The notes under the pieces: generated by a model
What the model was told of the DNA's origin: nothing
The model's input: only the letters and a program-made list of their open reading frames with translations
Databases searched by the model: none
From: Pleodorina starrii
Lineage: Eukaryota > Chlorophyta > Chlorophyceae > Chlamydomonadales > Volvocaceae
DNA length: 64,000 bases
NCBI GenBank assembly: GCA_030267565.1
Contig: BRXU01000065.1
Location: forward strand, 1 to 64,000
Direction: 5' to 3'
Shown here: positions 20,568 to 28,811 of the stretch, piece after piece
Layout of the letters: the number at the start of each line of letters is the position of its first letter
Numbering within the stretch: the stretch's first letter is position 1
Translations under genes and position numbers: made by a program

Positions 20568-20634
20568 TTGGCGTTCCTTCTTTTGCGACGATCCCGGCCC
20601 GGACTTTGCCCTGTGGCCGGTGCCCAAAATGGGC
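20565..20634. repeat. Leader block L, copy 1 (upstream of ardC)
   Basis: This 70-bp block, beginning at the ardC ATG and running upstream, is identical base for base to 46604-46673 upstream of the DUF3768 gene. It contains the shared ribosome site and ends with the palindrome GCCCAAAATGGGC. It is probably a shared promoter and leader. Confidence 0.8.
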
Positions 20635-21201
20635 TGGCAGGGTGCAGATAGTTCTGCCTTCAGCGGTGGGGAAAATTGCGTGAAATCAGTGGGGCCTGTT
20701 CCCGATGCGAAGCCGCGCTTGCCTTTCCTGTCACAAAGGTCTGCCTCTGATGGGCCGCAGCCCAATCTTCGCCCCGTGTTTTGATCCGGTCCGACATGTC
20801 GTGGTGCTCCTTCCTGTTCCGCCAGTGGCGAAGCCATCGCTGCTTTTCACTTTGGATGACTTCATGTCATCCGAAGGGCAAAGCAGGGTGGGCGCAGCCC
20901 GACCTGCGGCCGGACGGCGATCAGACACACGGGGCCGGAGCGGTGAAATTGGGAGGGACCCGCGCCTTGGCGTGGGAGGAACCGGATTTCTCCGTGGAGG
21001 CTGACGCGCAGCGGCACCAGAGCCCGTGTTCGGATCGCCGGCCGGATGGCAGGCGGAAAAATGAAATGAAAGATCGTCAGCGGTGCCAGAGCGAAGCGGA
21101 GGCGCGGCTGTCCGTTGGATCAGCGATCGCGGTGCCCGCGATCACCATATCTCTGAAAAAAGCAGCCTCTCGACTGCCTGGCAGCATCGACGCGAAGAGC
21201 C
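20635..21201. repeat. Block Z, copy 1 (567 bp)
   Basis: This segment is repeated at 25018-25583 with few changes. It contains a palindrome GATGAcTTCATGTCATC near 20857-20873 and ends in GCATCGACGCGAAGAGCC. With copy 2 it brackets the VOC/TetR/IS1182/dehalogenase segment as a direct repeat. Confidence 0.8.
20660..20797 (-). CDS. 45-residue protein inside block Z, copy 1
   Basis: The ATG at 20797 has a strong ribosome site (GGAAGGAG) and the ORF ends at 20660. The product starts MSDRIKTRGEDWAAAHQ and contains RQTFVTGKAS. The matching ORF in copy 2 (25043-25180) has the same length and keeps the frame although it differs at 11 of 45 residues, which hints at a real product. No family was recognised. 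Confidence 0.35.
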   Translation of the reverse strand: MSDRIKTRGEDWAAAHQRQTFVTGKASAASHREQAPLISRNFPHR

Positions 21202-21250
21202 TATGGTTCCGAATGCCGCACTGTATCGGAACGGCTGCTTGCGACGCGTG

Positions 21251-21676
21251 CTACGTCGGCAGAGCATCGCCAACGTAGCCGTCGGTGAACTCCGCATCGG
21301 GTGGGATCGGCCTGATGACATCGATCAGGATGCCGTTCGGGTCGCGGAAGATGACATGGCGCTGACCGAACGGCTCATCGCGCAGGCTCTTGACTACCGA
21401 AAGGCCTGCCGCGCGGAGCCGCGCATCTTCTGCATCTACGTCCGCGACTTCGAAGTTCAGGATCAGCCCGCGGGACTCGCCGCGGCCTTCCGGCGGGATC
21501 GTCTCGTGATCGTGCTGCAGAATTGCAAGGTTCACGGCGGGATCGGCATCCTGTTGCAGGTGAACATACCAATCGCTCTCGAACAAAGCGCGGAACCCAA
21601 AGTGACGGCAGTAGAAGGCGCTTGTGCCCGTGACATCATGGGTTTGGATGACGGGATAGTACTGAGTGGTGCGCAT
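21251..21676 (-). CDS. VOC-family (glyoxalase/bleomycin-resistance fold) protein
   Basis: This 141-residue protein has the vicinal-oxygen-chelate layout of two beta-alpha-beta-beta-beta units: [20 protein letters not shown] at the start and [30 protein letters not shown] in the second unit. Such proteins act as metal-dependent lyases or dioxygenases, or bind toxic compounds. It is transcribed away from a TetR regulator, with two palindromes in the gap, so it is the likely target of that repressor. The substrate is unknown. Confidence 0.75.
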   Translation of the reverse strand: MRTTQYYPVIQTHDVTGTSAFYCRHFGFRALFESDWYVHLQQDADPAVNLAILQHDHETIPPEGRGESRGLILNFEVADVDAEDARLRAAGLSVVKSLRDEPFGQRHVIFRDPNGILIDVIRPIPPDAEFTDGYVGDALPT

Positions 21677-21701
21677 AACCGTATCTCCATATTGAACTTA
21701 C

Positions 21702-21747
21702 ATACAGGCTGTATAAAATAGAGCCATTAAACATGCAAGGTGTATGT
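21702..21747. promoter_or_regulatory. TetR-type operator pair in the VOC/tetR divergent gap
   Basis: ATACAG-G-CTGTAT (21702-21714) is a perfect 6-bp-arm palindrome, and ACATGCA-agg-TGTATGT (21731-21747) is a second with one mismatch. Both lie between the divergent starts, as expected for autoregulation by the TetR protein. Confidence 0.6.
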
Positions 21748-21749
21748 AT

Positions 21750-22370
21750 ATGGCGAGCCATTCTGCGAAGCGCGCAATCCGTCGAACACAAGGCGAGCGA
21801 CGCGATGCGACGCGCGCGCAACTGATAGACGCGGCACGCGCACTGTTTGTCGCTAAAGGTTACGCGGAGACCGGCACGCCTGAGATCGTCGCGGCGGCGG
21901 GTGTTACCCGTGGCGCGCTCTACCACCATTTCATGGACAAGATGGACCTATTCCGAGCAGTCTGCGCCTGTGAGGCAAAGGCCGTGGGTCAGGCGATCGA
22001 TGACGCGACTAAGGATGCGAGTGACACAAGGCAGGCACTTGCCCTGGGCTCGGTGGCCTATTTCGATGCCATGGGCGTTCCGGGGCGGGCTTCCCTTCTG
22101 CTCTTAGAAGCACCGGCGATCCTCGGGCACAATGAGGCGACCGAACTTGTTTCAGAAGTCGGACGCACACAGCTGCGGAACGGCCTTGCCCAAGCACTAC
22201 CGGAAGCCGGGGATGCTGGGGTTGATGCGATGGCCGACATTCTTTCTGCCGCCTTCGACCGCACCGCGCTGGCCATAGCGTTTGGAGGCGACAGGGCGGC
22301 ATACATCAATGCCATGCTCAACCTCGTCGAGAGATCCATCGCGGATCAAAGCGGCCGTAGGAGCGCATGA
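21750..22370 (+). CDS. TetR/AcrR-family transcriptional regulator
   Basis: This 206-residue repressor has an N-terminal HTH typical of TetR (ARALFVAKGYAETGTPEIVA then GVTRGALYHHFMDKMDLFRA, residues about 27-70) and a helical ligand-binding domain. It is divergent from the VOC gene and probably represses both by binding the two palindromes between them. ATG codons at 21744 and 21750 are both possible; I take 21750 for its spacing from AAGG. The inducing ligand is unknown. Confidence 0.85.
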   Translation: MASHSAKRAIRRTQGERRDATRAQLIDAARALFVAKGYAETGTPEIVAAAGVTRGALYHHFMDKMDLFRAVCACEAKAVGQAIDDATKDASDTRQALALGSVAYFDAMGVPGRASLLLLEAPAILGHNEATELVSEVGRTQLRNGLAQALPEAGDAGVDAMADILSAAFDRTALAIAFGGDRAAYINAMLNLVERSIADQSGRRSA

Positions 22371-22444
22371 AGTAACGGGCAGCTTTGTCCCGCAAAGCAG
22401 ACCGTCGATCGCCACCCTGGTCCGTCCGCTATGCGGGAGATTCT

Positions 22445-23944
22445 GTTGAAAAACACCGTTGCCTGATAGCTCTGGCGCTGATTCACTTCTCTTAGGCAGG
22501 GAGGTGACGGCCATGATGGGACCTCGGCAAGTTTCACAAGGACAGCTGTTCTATGAGTTCTCGTTGGAGACCATGGTGCCCTCTGATCATCTCCTGCGGG
22601 CCATGGACCGGTTTGTCGATCTCTCTTGCGTGCGTTCACTGCTAGCGCCGACATACTCGTCGACGGGCAGACCGTCGGTTGATCCCGAACTTATGATCCG
22701 CATGCTTCTGGTCGGCTATTGCTACGGCATCCGCTCCGAGCGGCGGCTGTGCGAAGAGGTGGGACTGAACCTGGCCTATCGTTGGTTCTGTCGTCTCGAT
22801 CTGACCGATGCAGTGCCTGATCATTCCACCTTCTCGAAGAACCGCCACGGCCGGTTTCGAGACTGCGATCTGCTGCGGCAGGTGTTCGAGGCCGTGCTGA
22901 CGCGCTGCATCACCGAAGGCCTCGTTGGCGGCAGGCAGTTCGGGGCGGACGCTTCTCTGATCAAGGCCGACGCCAGCCGCTACAGCAAGATCCGGGCCGA
23001 AGATTGGTCCGCGGGCGACACTGTCACCCGAGCCACACAAGAGTATCTGGACACTCTTGATGATACGGCATTTGGCGCCTCCACGTCAGTGCAGCCTAAA
23101 ACGCTTTCGCCGACCGATCCTGCTGCCCGCTTCACAGGTGCGAACGGCGACAGGCCTTTCTTTGCCTACAGCACCAACTATCTCGTCGATCTAAAGCACG
23201 CGATCATCGTGGATGTGGAGGCAACGGCACCCATCCGCCAGGCGGAGGTGGCGTGTGTTCGTGAGATGATCGTGCGCACCGAGGAGACATTTGGACTGCA
23301 TCCCGACACGCTTGTCGCCGATACTGCATATGGAGCAGGCGACATGCTGGGCTGGCTGGTCGACGAGCAGGAGATCGAGCCGCATATTCCCGTCTTCGAC
23401 AAGACCGAACGCGGTGACGGTGCATTCCCGGCCACAGCCTTTGCTTTTGACCACGCGGCCAATGAATACACCTGCCCCGGCGGCAAGAAGCTGAAGAAAT
23501 ACTGGCGCGAGATGCGCAAGCCGCGATCCGGCGTCTGCAAGGATGGAACGACCCGCTACTATGCCAGCAAGCATGACTGCTCCGTATGCCCCCTGAAGCC
23601 GCAATGCACCCCGGGCGCCGCCGTCCGCAAGATCGCTCGCCATCCGCACGAGGACGCGCGAGAGCGTGCCCGCCAGCTGGCAAAGACCGATGCTTACGTC
23701 GCATCAAGCTATGCCAGGAAGAAGGTCGAGATGCTGTTTGCCCACCTGAAGCGGATCATACGCCTCGACCGTCTGCGACTACGCGGACCGAACGGTGCAA
23801 AGGACGAGTTCCATCTGGCCGCGACCGTCCAGAACCTGCGGAAACTCGCCAAATTGATCCCGATGACGCCAAAGATCGCCTGAAGAGGCGCAGCGCTTTT
23901 GTTTACCAGTGCGACGAGCGATCAGACGGAGCGTGTTTTTCAAC
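22445..23944 (+). mobile_element. IS1182-family insertion sequence
   Basis: Imperfect terminal inverted repeats begin GTTGAAAAACAC at both ends (22445 and, reversed, 23944). The 1.5-kb element holds one DDE transposase gene. No clear target duplication was seen. It separates the TetR regulator from the dehalogenase-like gene. Confidence 0.75.
22513..23883 (+). CDS. IS1182-family DDE transposase
   Basis: This 456-residue transposase has an N-terminal DUF772-type domain (VPSDHLLRAMDRFVDL, DPELMIRMLLVGYCYGIRSE) and a C-terminal DDE domain with VADTAYGAGD and the final ARKKVEMLFAHLKRIIRLDR containing the catalytic Glu. Four Cys (CSVCPLKPQC and neighbours) form the usual zinc-finger-like insert. 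The start at 22513 follows GGGAGGTGA. The gene looks intact. Confidence 0.9.
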   Translation: MMGPRQVSQGQLFYEFSLETMVPSDHLLRAMDRFVDLSCVRSLLAPTYSSTGRPSVDPELMIRMLLVGYCYGIRSERRLCEEVGLNLAYRWFCRLDLTDAVPDHSTFSKNRHGRFRDCDLLRQVFEAVLTRCITEGLVGGRQFGADASLIKADASRYSKIRAEDWSAGDTVTRATQEYLDTLDDTAFGASTSVQPKTLSPTDPAARFTGANGDRPFFAYSTNYLVDLKHAIIVDVEATAPIRQAEVACVREMIVRTEETFGLHPDTLVADTAYGAGDMLGWLVDEQEIEPHIPVFDKTERGDGAFPATAFAFDHAANEYTCPGGKKLKKYWREMRKPRSGVCKDGTTRYYASKHDCSVCPLKPQCTPGAAVRKIARHPHEDARERARQLAKTDAYVASSYARKKVEMLFAHLKRIIRLDRLRLRGPNGAKDEFHLAATVQNLRKLAKLIPMTPKIA

Positions 23945-23967
23945 GGTATCCGGGACAAAGCTGACCC

Positions 23968-24831
23968 TCAGCGGACCGCCGCAAAAAACTGTCCAAGCTG
24001 GTCAGCAACCTCGTCAGGAGCCTCCTCAGCCATGTGGTGCCCGCTTGCGATCCCATGTCGTAGGACGATCTGATCACTCCAAGCAGTCCAAGGATTTGCG
24101 GGATCGCCATAAAGGCTTTCCATGTCATCATGCTTTGACCAGAGAACTCCGAGGGAGCAGCGTAGACGTCGCCCTGCCGCTTTGTCGCGTCGGTCATCGT
24201 CATAATCGAACTCAAGCCCTGCGCGATAATCTGCGAGCATACCACGCACCACATCCGAGTTTCGGGTGGCGTCAAGATAATCCCGGTTGTTCTCTGCCCC
24301 GGCGGCGGCTTCTGCAGGATACCAAAGGTCGGGGTGAGCCTGAATCGCCGCCTCCGCCTTCTCGCTTTGGGCAAAGAAGAACCAGTGCCACCAGCTTTTG
24401 GCAAAGCGCCAGTCTACCCGGTTCAGAGCCTCGTAGATCGGAATACCGTCCATGACGACAAGGCCGGCAACACTTTCGGGGAAATCCATCGCAAGCCGAA
24501 ATGCCCGATATGAACCGCGATCATGCCCCGCGACCCCGAACCTGTCATGTCCGAGCACTGCCATGCACTCATATAACGCTTCTGCCTTCGCCTTTGCCGA
24601 GCTACCGGCCAGTGTTTCCGGTTGATAGCTTCGCCCAAAGCCCGGCATATCCGCACAAACCACATGGAAATTGCGCGCGAGTTGAGGTGCCACCCTGAAC
24701 CAGGTGGTGTGCGTTCTCGGGTGCCCGTGAAGAAGCAGGATTGGGAAACCAGAACCGCCACACCGCACGCGGATCTGACCACGCGATGTTGTCACGAGCT
24801 GTTCGGTGAAACCTTCAAAAAATTCGGACAC
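23968..24831 (-). CDS. Haloacetate dehalogenase-like alpha/beta hydrolase
   Basis: Fluoroacetate dehalogenases (EC 3.8.1.3) hydrolyse C-F or C-Cl bonds of haloacetates through an Asp ester. With the GTG start at 24831 the protein has 287 residues and its motifs fall on the numbers known for the Burkholderia FA1 enzyme: nucleophile Asp104 in GHDRG, Arg105, Asp128, and the halide-binding His149-Trp150 in WWHWFFFAQ. The catalytic His lies in SGHHMAEEAPDEV. The oxyanion loop is HGHPRTHTTW. The second carboxylate-binding arginine of the family (Arg108) is Tyr here, so substrate range may differ. The open frame extends to 24951. It lies between an IS1182 element and block W-Z. Confidence 0.8.
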   Translation of the reverse strand: MSEFFEGFTEQLVTTSRGQIRVRCGGSGFPILLLHGHPRTHTTWFRVAPQLARNFHVVCADMPGFGRSYQPETLAGSSAKAKAEALYECMAVLGHDRFGVAGHDRGSYRAFRLAMDFPESVAGLVVMDGIPIYEALNRVDWRFAKSWWHWFFFAQSEKAEAAIQAHPDLWYPAEAAAGAENNRDYLDATRNSDVVRGMLADYRAGLEFDYDDDRRDKAAGRRLRCSLGVLWSKHDDMESLYGDPANPWTAWSDQIVLRHGIASGHHMAEEAPDEVADQLGQFFAAVR

Positions 24832-24896
24832 CAGCAATCCTTCGATCAGGCCGTTCTCCTTTTGCTTAGGCACTACGCCCTGCAAGGAGGCTAGTT

Positions 24897-25599
24897 CCGA
24901 ATGACCGCAAAGGGCTCTTCGCGCCGACTGCTGACCGTCCGCTTTCGTCAAGCTGGCAGGCCGGAGAGGCAGACTGCCCGACAGAAAAGGCAGAACTATG
25001 TGCCACAGAACATCGGGTGGCAGGGTGCAGATAGTTCTGCCTTCAGCGGTGGGAAAAATTGCGTGAAATCAGTAAGGTCTGTCTCCGATGCGAAGGCGGG
25101 CTTGCCTTTCCTGTCACAAAGGTCTGCCGCAGATGGGCCGCAGCCCAATCTATTCCCCGTGTTCCGAACTGGTCCGACATGTCGTGGCGCTCCTTCCTGT
25201 TTCCGCCAGTGGCGAAGCCATTGCTGCTTTTCACTTTGGATGACCTCATGTCATCCGAAGGGCAAAGCAGGGTGGGCGCAGCCCGACCTGCGGCCGGACG
25301 GTGATCTGACACACGGGGCCGGAGCGGTGAAATTGGGAGGGACCCGCGCCTTGGCGTGGGAGGAACCGGATTTCTCCGTGGAGGCTGACGCGCAGCGGCA
25401 CCAGAGCCCGTGTTCGGATCGCCGGCCGGATGGCAGGCGGAAAAATGAAATGAAGGATCGTCAGCGGTGCCAGAGCGAAGCGGAGGCGCGGCTGTCCGTT
25501 GGATCAGCGATCGCGGTGCCCGCGATCACCATATCTCTGAAAAGCAGCCTCTCGACTGCCAGGCAGCATCGACGCGAAGAGCCCGTTGCGGTCATTCGG
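24897..25599. repeat. MITE-like unit: block W copy 1 plus block Z copy 2, with terminal inverted repeats
   Basis: The left end CCGAATGACCGCAAAGGGCT is matched in reverse at the right end with one mismatch, and similarity extends over about 31 bp. The unit (703 bp) encodes no transposase. Inside, W (24931-25004) joins Z (25018-25583) at a GTGCC...CGGG core. The last bases of the WYL regulator gene run into the right end. Confidence 0.6.
25043..25180 (-). CDS. 45-residue protein inside block Z, copy 2
   Basis: This is the counterpart of the ORF at 20660-20797, with the same start context (AGGAGCGCCACGACATG) and length. The product starts MSDQFGTRGIDWAAAHL. About 13% of bases differ from copy 1 across this ORF, against under 2% in the rest of block Z, yet the frame stays open. 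The function is unknown. Confidence 0.35.
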   Translation of the reverse strand: MSDQFGTRGIDWAAAHLRQTFVTGKASPPSHRRQTLLISRNFSHR

Positions 25600-26299
25600 T
25601 CATCGGTTTCGACCTGTGGGTAAGGATACTCTGCGTGGCCTCCTTGAAGAGAGCGCCGTTGCGGCTGTCGAAGTGATGGCCAGTCACCTCTAACGACCTT
25701 ATGCGGTCTGTCCGGAAGACCCGAAACGCGTCACGCAGTTCGCACCAACTCGGCAGTAAGGTCACATGAGTGAAATAGACAAAACCTAATGGCCAGATGA
25801 CCCGAGTCGTTTGCAACTCGTCACTGTCAGAATAGCTGACGCAAAGTTTTTGTCGGTTCTGAACAGCGTGCCGTAAGGCCGGGATGAAAGGTCCAAAGGC
25901 AACTTCCTCAGGCTGCCGCTCGTAGACTGCGACGGTTGATCGTACAAGGTCCAGAGTAAGGTCGTCAGTCAAGACAGCACTGATCTTGGCTAGAACATCA
26001 TCGGTCGCATGGGCGAGATCAGCATCTGCACGATCACGAACCAAATACATGCCCAGGACGATGGTTTCCAACTCGGCCCGTGTGAACATCATGGGCGGCA
26101 GATCATACCCGCCCCACAGGATGTATCCGATCCCTGCTTCTCCATCGATGGGCACTCCCGACGCCTGAAGCGTTGCAATATCGCGATAGACCGTACGCAG
26201 GGAAACTTCGACGGCCTCAGCAATCCCACGCGCAGTGATCGGCCTTTGCTGGCGTCGCAAGACCTGAACGATCTGCAAAAGACGGTCTGCGCGACGCAT
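25592..26299 (-). CDS. YafY-type HTH/WYL transcriptional regulator
   Basis: This 235-residue regulator starts MRRADRLLQIVQVLRRQQ (26299). Its N-terminal DeoR-like HTH reads ITARGIAEAVEVSLRTVYRD, followed by the linker GEAGIGYILWGGYDLPPMMF. The WYL ligand-binding domain spans about residues 130-215, where the core motif appears as SYSDSDELQTTRVIWPLGFV. It is divergent from the VOC gene at 26398 and likely controls it. The 3' end overlaps the right terminal repeat of the W-Z unit, so the last residues may have been replaced on insertion. Confidence 0.85.
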   Translation of the reverse strand: MRRADRLLQIVQVLRRQQRPITARGIAEAVEVSLRTVYRDIATLQASGVPIDGEAGIGYILWGGYDLPPMMFTRAELETIVLGMYLVRDRADADLAHATDDVLAKISAVLTDDLTLDLVRSTVAVYERQPEEVAFGPFIPALRHAVQNRQKLCVSYSDSDELQTTRVIWPLGFVYFTHVTLLPSWCELRDAFRVFRTDRIRSLEVTGHHFDSRNGALFKEATQSILTHRSKPMTE

Positions 26300-26397
26300 G
26301 GCTGGACTTCTCCTCCGCATCAGGCTGCTGCCACAACGCTGGCAGTAGGGGACAGATAGAAAGCATCTGCAACCTGTGGCTTGAAGGAAATCTACAC

Positions 26398-26838
26398 ATG
26401 TCCGACTTCTACTCCTACGGCATTGATCACCTGAACATTGGCGTCTCGAATGGGGAAAAAGCCCGAGACTTCTACGTGATGGCGCTTGCGCCGTTGGGCA
26501 TCGAACTCAGTCTGTCGATTCCGCCAGATGGAGCCGAACCGGGTGGAGAACAGTCGACTAGAAGTGGATGGCTTTTCGGCTTTGCGTCGAAAGACAACCC
26601 TTACAAGCCGTTCTTCTGGCTTGTGGACAAGGCGAAGCCGGGAGAAGGTCTGCACATCGCCTTCGCCTCACCCACGCGCGAGCAAGTGGATGCCTTCTAC
26701 AAGGCCGCGCTCGAGGCAGGTGGCTTGGACAACGGTGCGCCCGGTCTTCGGCGCTACCACGAGAATTACTATGGTGCTTTTGTTCGTGATCCCGACGGCA
26801 ACAACATCGAAGCTGTCTGTCACGCGCCAGAGAACTGA
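26398..26838 (+). CDS. VOC-family protein (glyoxalase-like)
   Basis: This 146-residue protein shows the VOC fold: DHLNIGVSNGEKARDFYVMA at the start, GLHIAFASPTREQVDAFYKA in the middle and YYGAFVRDPDGNNIEAVCH at the end. The likely metal ligands are His11, His in GLHIAF and Glu in NNIEAVC. The ribosome site GAAGGAAA precedes the ATG. It is paired head to head with a WYL regulator, a common arrangement for inducible detoxification genes. Confidence 0.8.
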   Translation: MSDFYSYGIDHLNIGVSNGEKARDFYVMALAPLGIELSLSIPPDGAEPGGEQSTRSGWLFGFASKDNPYKPFFWLVDKAKPGEGLHIAFASPTREQVDAFYKAALEAGGLDNGAPGLRRYHENYYGAFVRDPDGNNIEAVCHAPEN

Positions 26839-26937
26839 TATCCGCAGTCGCGGTCCTCGCTGAGCATTTTGACCAGGTCCGCAACAGCATTATGTGGCAA
26901 GCAAGTGAGTCGCCGTGAATGGCAGCAATGTCCCTGT

Positions 26938-28158
26938 GGATTCAACGGGTGGCCGCAACACACTGTCCGAACTTCTCTGCGGGGGTCTGATACTGCAAGG
27001 TCTTTCGAGGCCGCTCGTTCAGCTGTCGTGCGATGGCGCTAAGCCTTGCCTGGCTGTGGGTCGACATATCGATGCCCCGCGGGAAGTATTGGCGCAGAAG
27101 TCGGTTGGTGTTCTCGTTGGTTCCCCGCTGCCACGGTGACTGCGGATCGCAAAAATAGACATCGATTTTGGTCGCCATGGTGAACCTGGCATGATCAGTC
27201 ATCTCCGATCCGCGGTCCCAGGTCAGGGACCTGTAAAGCTCGTGCGGCAGCTTGCGCGCTTGCTTGATCAGCGCCGCAATGACGCTCGCAGTGTCCTTGT
27301 TGCCGACCTTTGCCAGCATCACGAAGCGGGACTGCCGTTCAACCAATGTGGCGATATAGCTGTTGTTGGCGCCTACGATCAGATCGCCCTCCCAATGCCC
27401 CGGCACAGCGAGATCTTCGATTTCGGGCGGGCGCTCGCTGATGGGAACTGCATCCTTGATCTTGCGCAGTTTCAGCCCTTTCTGTGTCGCGTGCCTTGAG
27501 CGCCTCATCGCACGAGAACTGCGCAGGCAATCCTGCAATTCCTTCTTCAGAACCCCGCGGGTCTGGACGTAAAGGCTTCGGTAGATCGTCTCATGCGACA
27601 CGCGGTGGCTTTCTTCATCAGGATGCTGGCGCCTCAGCCAACCAGCGATCTGCTGAGGCGACCATTTCAGGCGCAGCTTGCGCGCAATCAGCCGGCACAG
27701 ACGTTCGTTGAATGAGAGCTTACAGGCTTTGGGCCGCGTCGCGCAGTTCCAAGCCCGTATATCTGAATCCGCTGCACGATAGGCCTCTCGCCCACCGTTC
27801 CGCCTTACCTCCCGGCTGATGGTGGAGGGTGCCCGGGCCAGATCGTGCGCGATCGCACGTAAGGACAGATCAGCCGCAAGCCCGCGAGAGATCTCTTCCC
27901 TCTCGCGCAACGTCAGAGCCGACCGGGATCTGACGCGTGCCGGGGGCCTGATACCGCCCGTGCGTGCCAGATGGGGGAAGATCGACGACGACGCGCGACC
28001 AAAACTCCGCCCGATCGAACTCAGCGACTCTCCGCGCTGCCATCGATCCCACATCTCCGACTTCTGTGCTTCGGTGTAGAACGTCCGCGTGCGATACTTC
28101 ATGACTGACACTCCATCTTTGCAAAAAGACTAGAGTGTTGCGGCCACCCGTTGAATCC
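26938..28158 (-). mobile_element. IS30-family insertion sequence
   Basis: Terminal inverted repeats GGATTCAACGGGTGGCCGCA lie at 26938 and, reversed, at 28158, with near-perfect identity over 26 bp. The element is 1221 bp and holds a single transposase gene. Target duplications were not clear. Confidence 0.85.
26942..28102 (-). CDS. IS30-family transposase
   Basis: This 386-residue DDE transposase starts MKYRTRTFYTEAQKSEMW (28102; GGAG seven bases upstream). Two HTH regions (GESLSSIGRSFGRASSSIF and DLSLRAIAHDLARAPSTISR) are followed by the catalytic core: PGHWEGDLIVGANNS (first Asp), LTWDRGSEMTDH (second Asp) and SPWQRGTNENTNRLLRQYFP (Glu). The gene is intact and the stop lies inside the terminal repeat. 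Confidence 0.93.
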   Translation of the reverse strand: MKYRTRTFYTEAQKSEMWDRWQRGESLSSIGRSFGRASSSIFPHLARTGGIRPPARVRSRSALTLREREEISRGLAADLSLRAIAHDLARAPSTISREVRRNGGREAYRAADSDIRAWNCATRPKACKLSFNERLCRLIARKLRLKWSPQQIAGWLRRQHPDEESHRVSHETIYRSLYVQTRGVLKKELQDCLRSSRAMRRSRHATQKGLKLRKIKDAVPISERPPEIEDLAVPGHWEGDLIVGANNSYIATLVERQSRFVMLAKVGNKDTASVIAALIKQARKLPHELYRSLTWDRGSEMTDHARFTMATKIDVYFCDPQSPWQRGTNENTNRLLRQYFPRGIDMSTHSQARLSAIARQLNERPRKTLQYQTPAEKFGQCVAATR

Positions 28159-28173
28159 GCACGGACGAAGCGG

Positions 28174-28743
28174 TCATTCAGTGGTGGCGACTCGTCGGAA
28201 CGTGTCAGGGTAATCGAGCACGAGACCAACCTCATCAACTTCAAGTTCAGCCGTGAACGCCCGGAACAGACCTTCATACCGATAGCGGCGATCCGGCGTC
28301 AGGCAGGTATAGCGCTGCTCTGCCGGTCGCGGCAGAAAATCTCCGTCGACCTGGTCTGGGAGCGGGACGTAGGCTACCGTTATGTCCTTGCTCTCCTGTT
28401 TCCGAAGGTTCAGGCGCTTGATCGGGAGCGTGTTGGTGGCGGGCGTGATTCCAATATCGACGTCGATACAGCCGTTTAGGCTTGGCAACGGCCTGTTTCC
28501 GATCACATCACGCCAGTTTCCCCGACCATCGGATTCGACATGCAGACACGGGCCGCCGACATATACGACCTGAACAGCCCGCGTCCGGAAATCGGCGTCT
28601 GCACGGACATTGTAGTAACCGCCATAAGCTCCGTGCCGGGTTCCGGCCACAACACCTTCAAGAAGCAGACCCTCGGTACTTTCAAGGCACAGGCAATGTT
28701 CAAGCCCGCGACCTTCCCAATCTTGCCACCGCACAACAGCCAT
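28174..28743 (-). CDS. Putative glycolipid-binding family protein (PF06475-type)
   Basis: The protein starts MAVVRWQDWEGRGLEHC (28743; ribosome site GGAAGGAAAG). It has the signature blocks of this beta-barrel family: WEGRGLEHCLCLES, GGYYNVRADADFRTRAV, LNGCIDVDIGITPATNTLPI and FTAELEVDEVGLVLDYPDTF. Family members fold like LolA/LppX lipid carriers, but their biological role is poorly known. Its 190 residues are complete. IS30 lies just downstream and an IS1182 element just upstream. Confidence 0.8.
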   Translation of the reverse strand: MAVVRWQDWEGRGLEHCLCLESTEGLLLEGVVAGTRHGAYGGYYNVRADADFRTRAVQVVYVGGPCLHVESDGRGNWRDVIGNRPLPSLNGCIDVDIGITPATNTLPIKRLNLRKQESKDITVAYVPLPDQVDGDFLPRPAEQRYTCLTPDRRYRYEGLFRAFTAELEVDEVGLVLDYPDTFRRVATTE

Positions 28744-28811
28744 AGACTTTCCTTCCACAACATCGAACATACCATGAACGCTATGACAGGGCCGAACGGC
28801 CGTAAAGGGCT

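Noticed and set aside
19947..20651. A 234-residue plus-strand frame
   Set aside because: Antisense to ardC, which has the HEACH motif and a good start.
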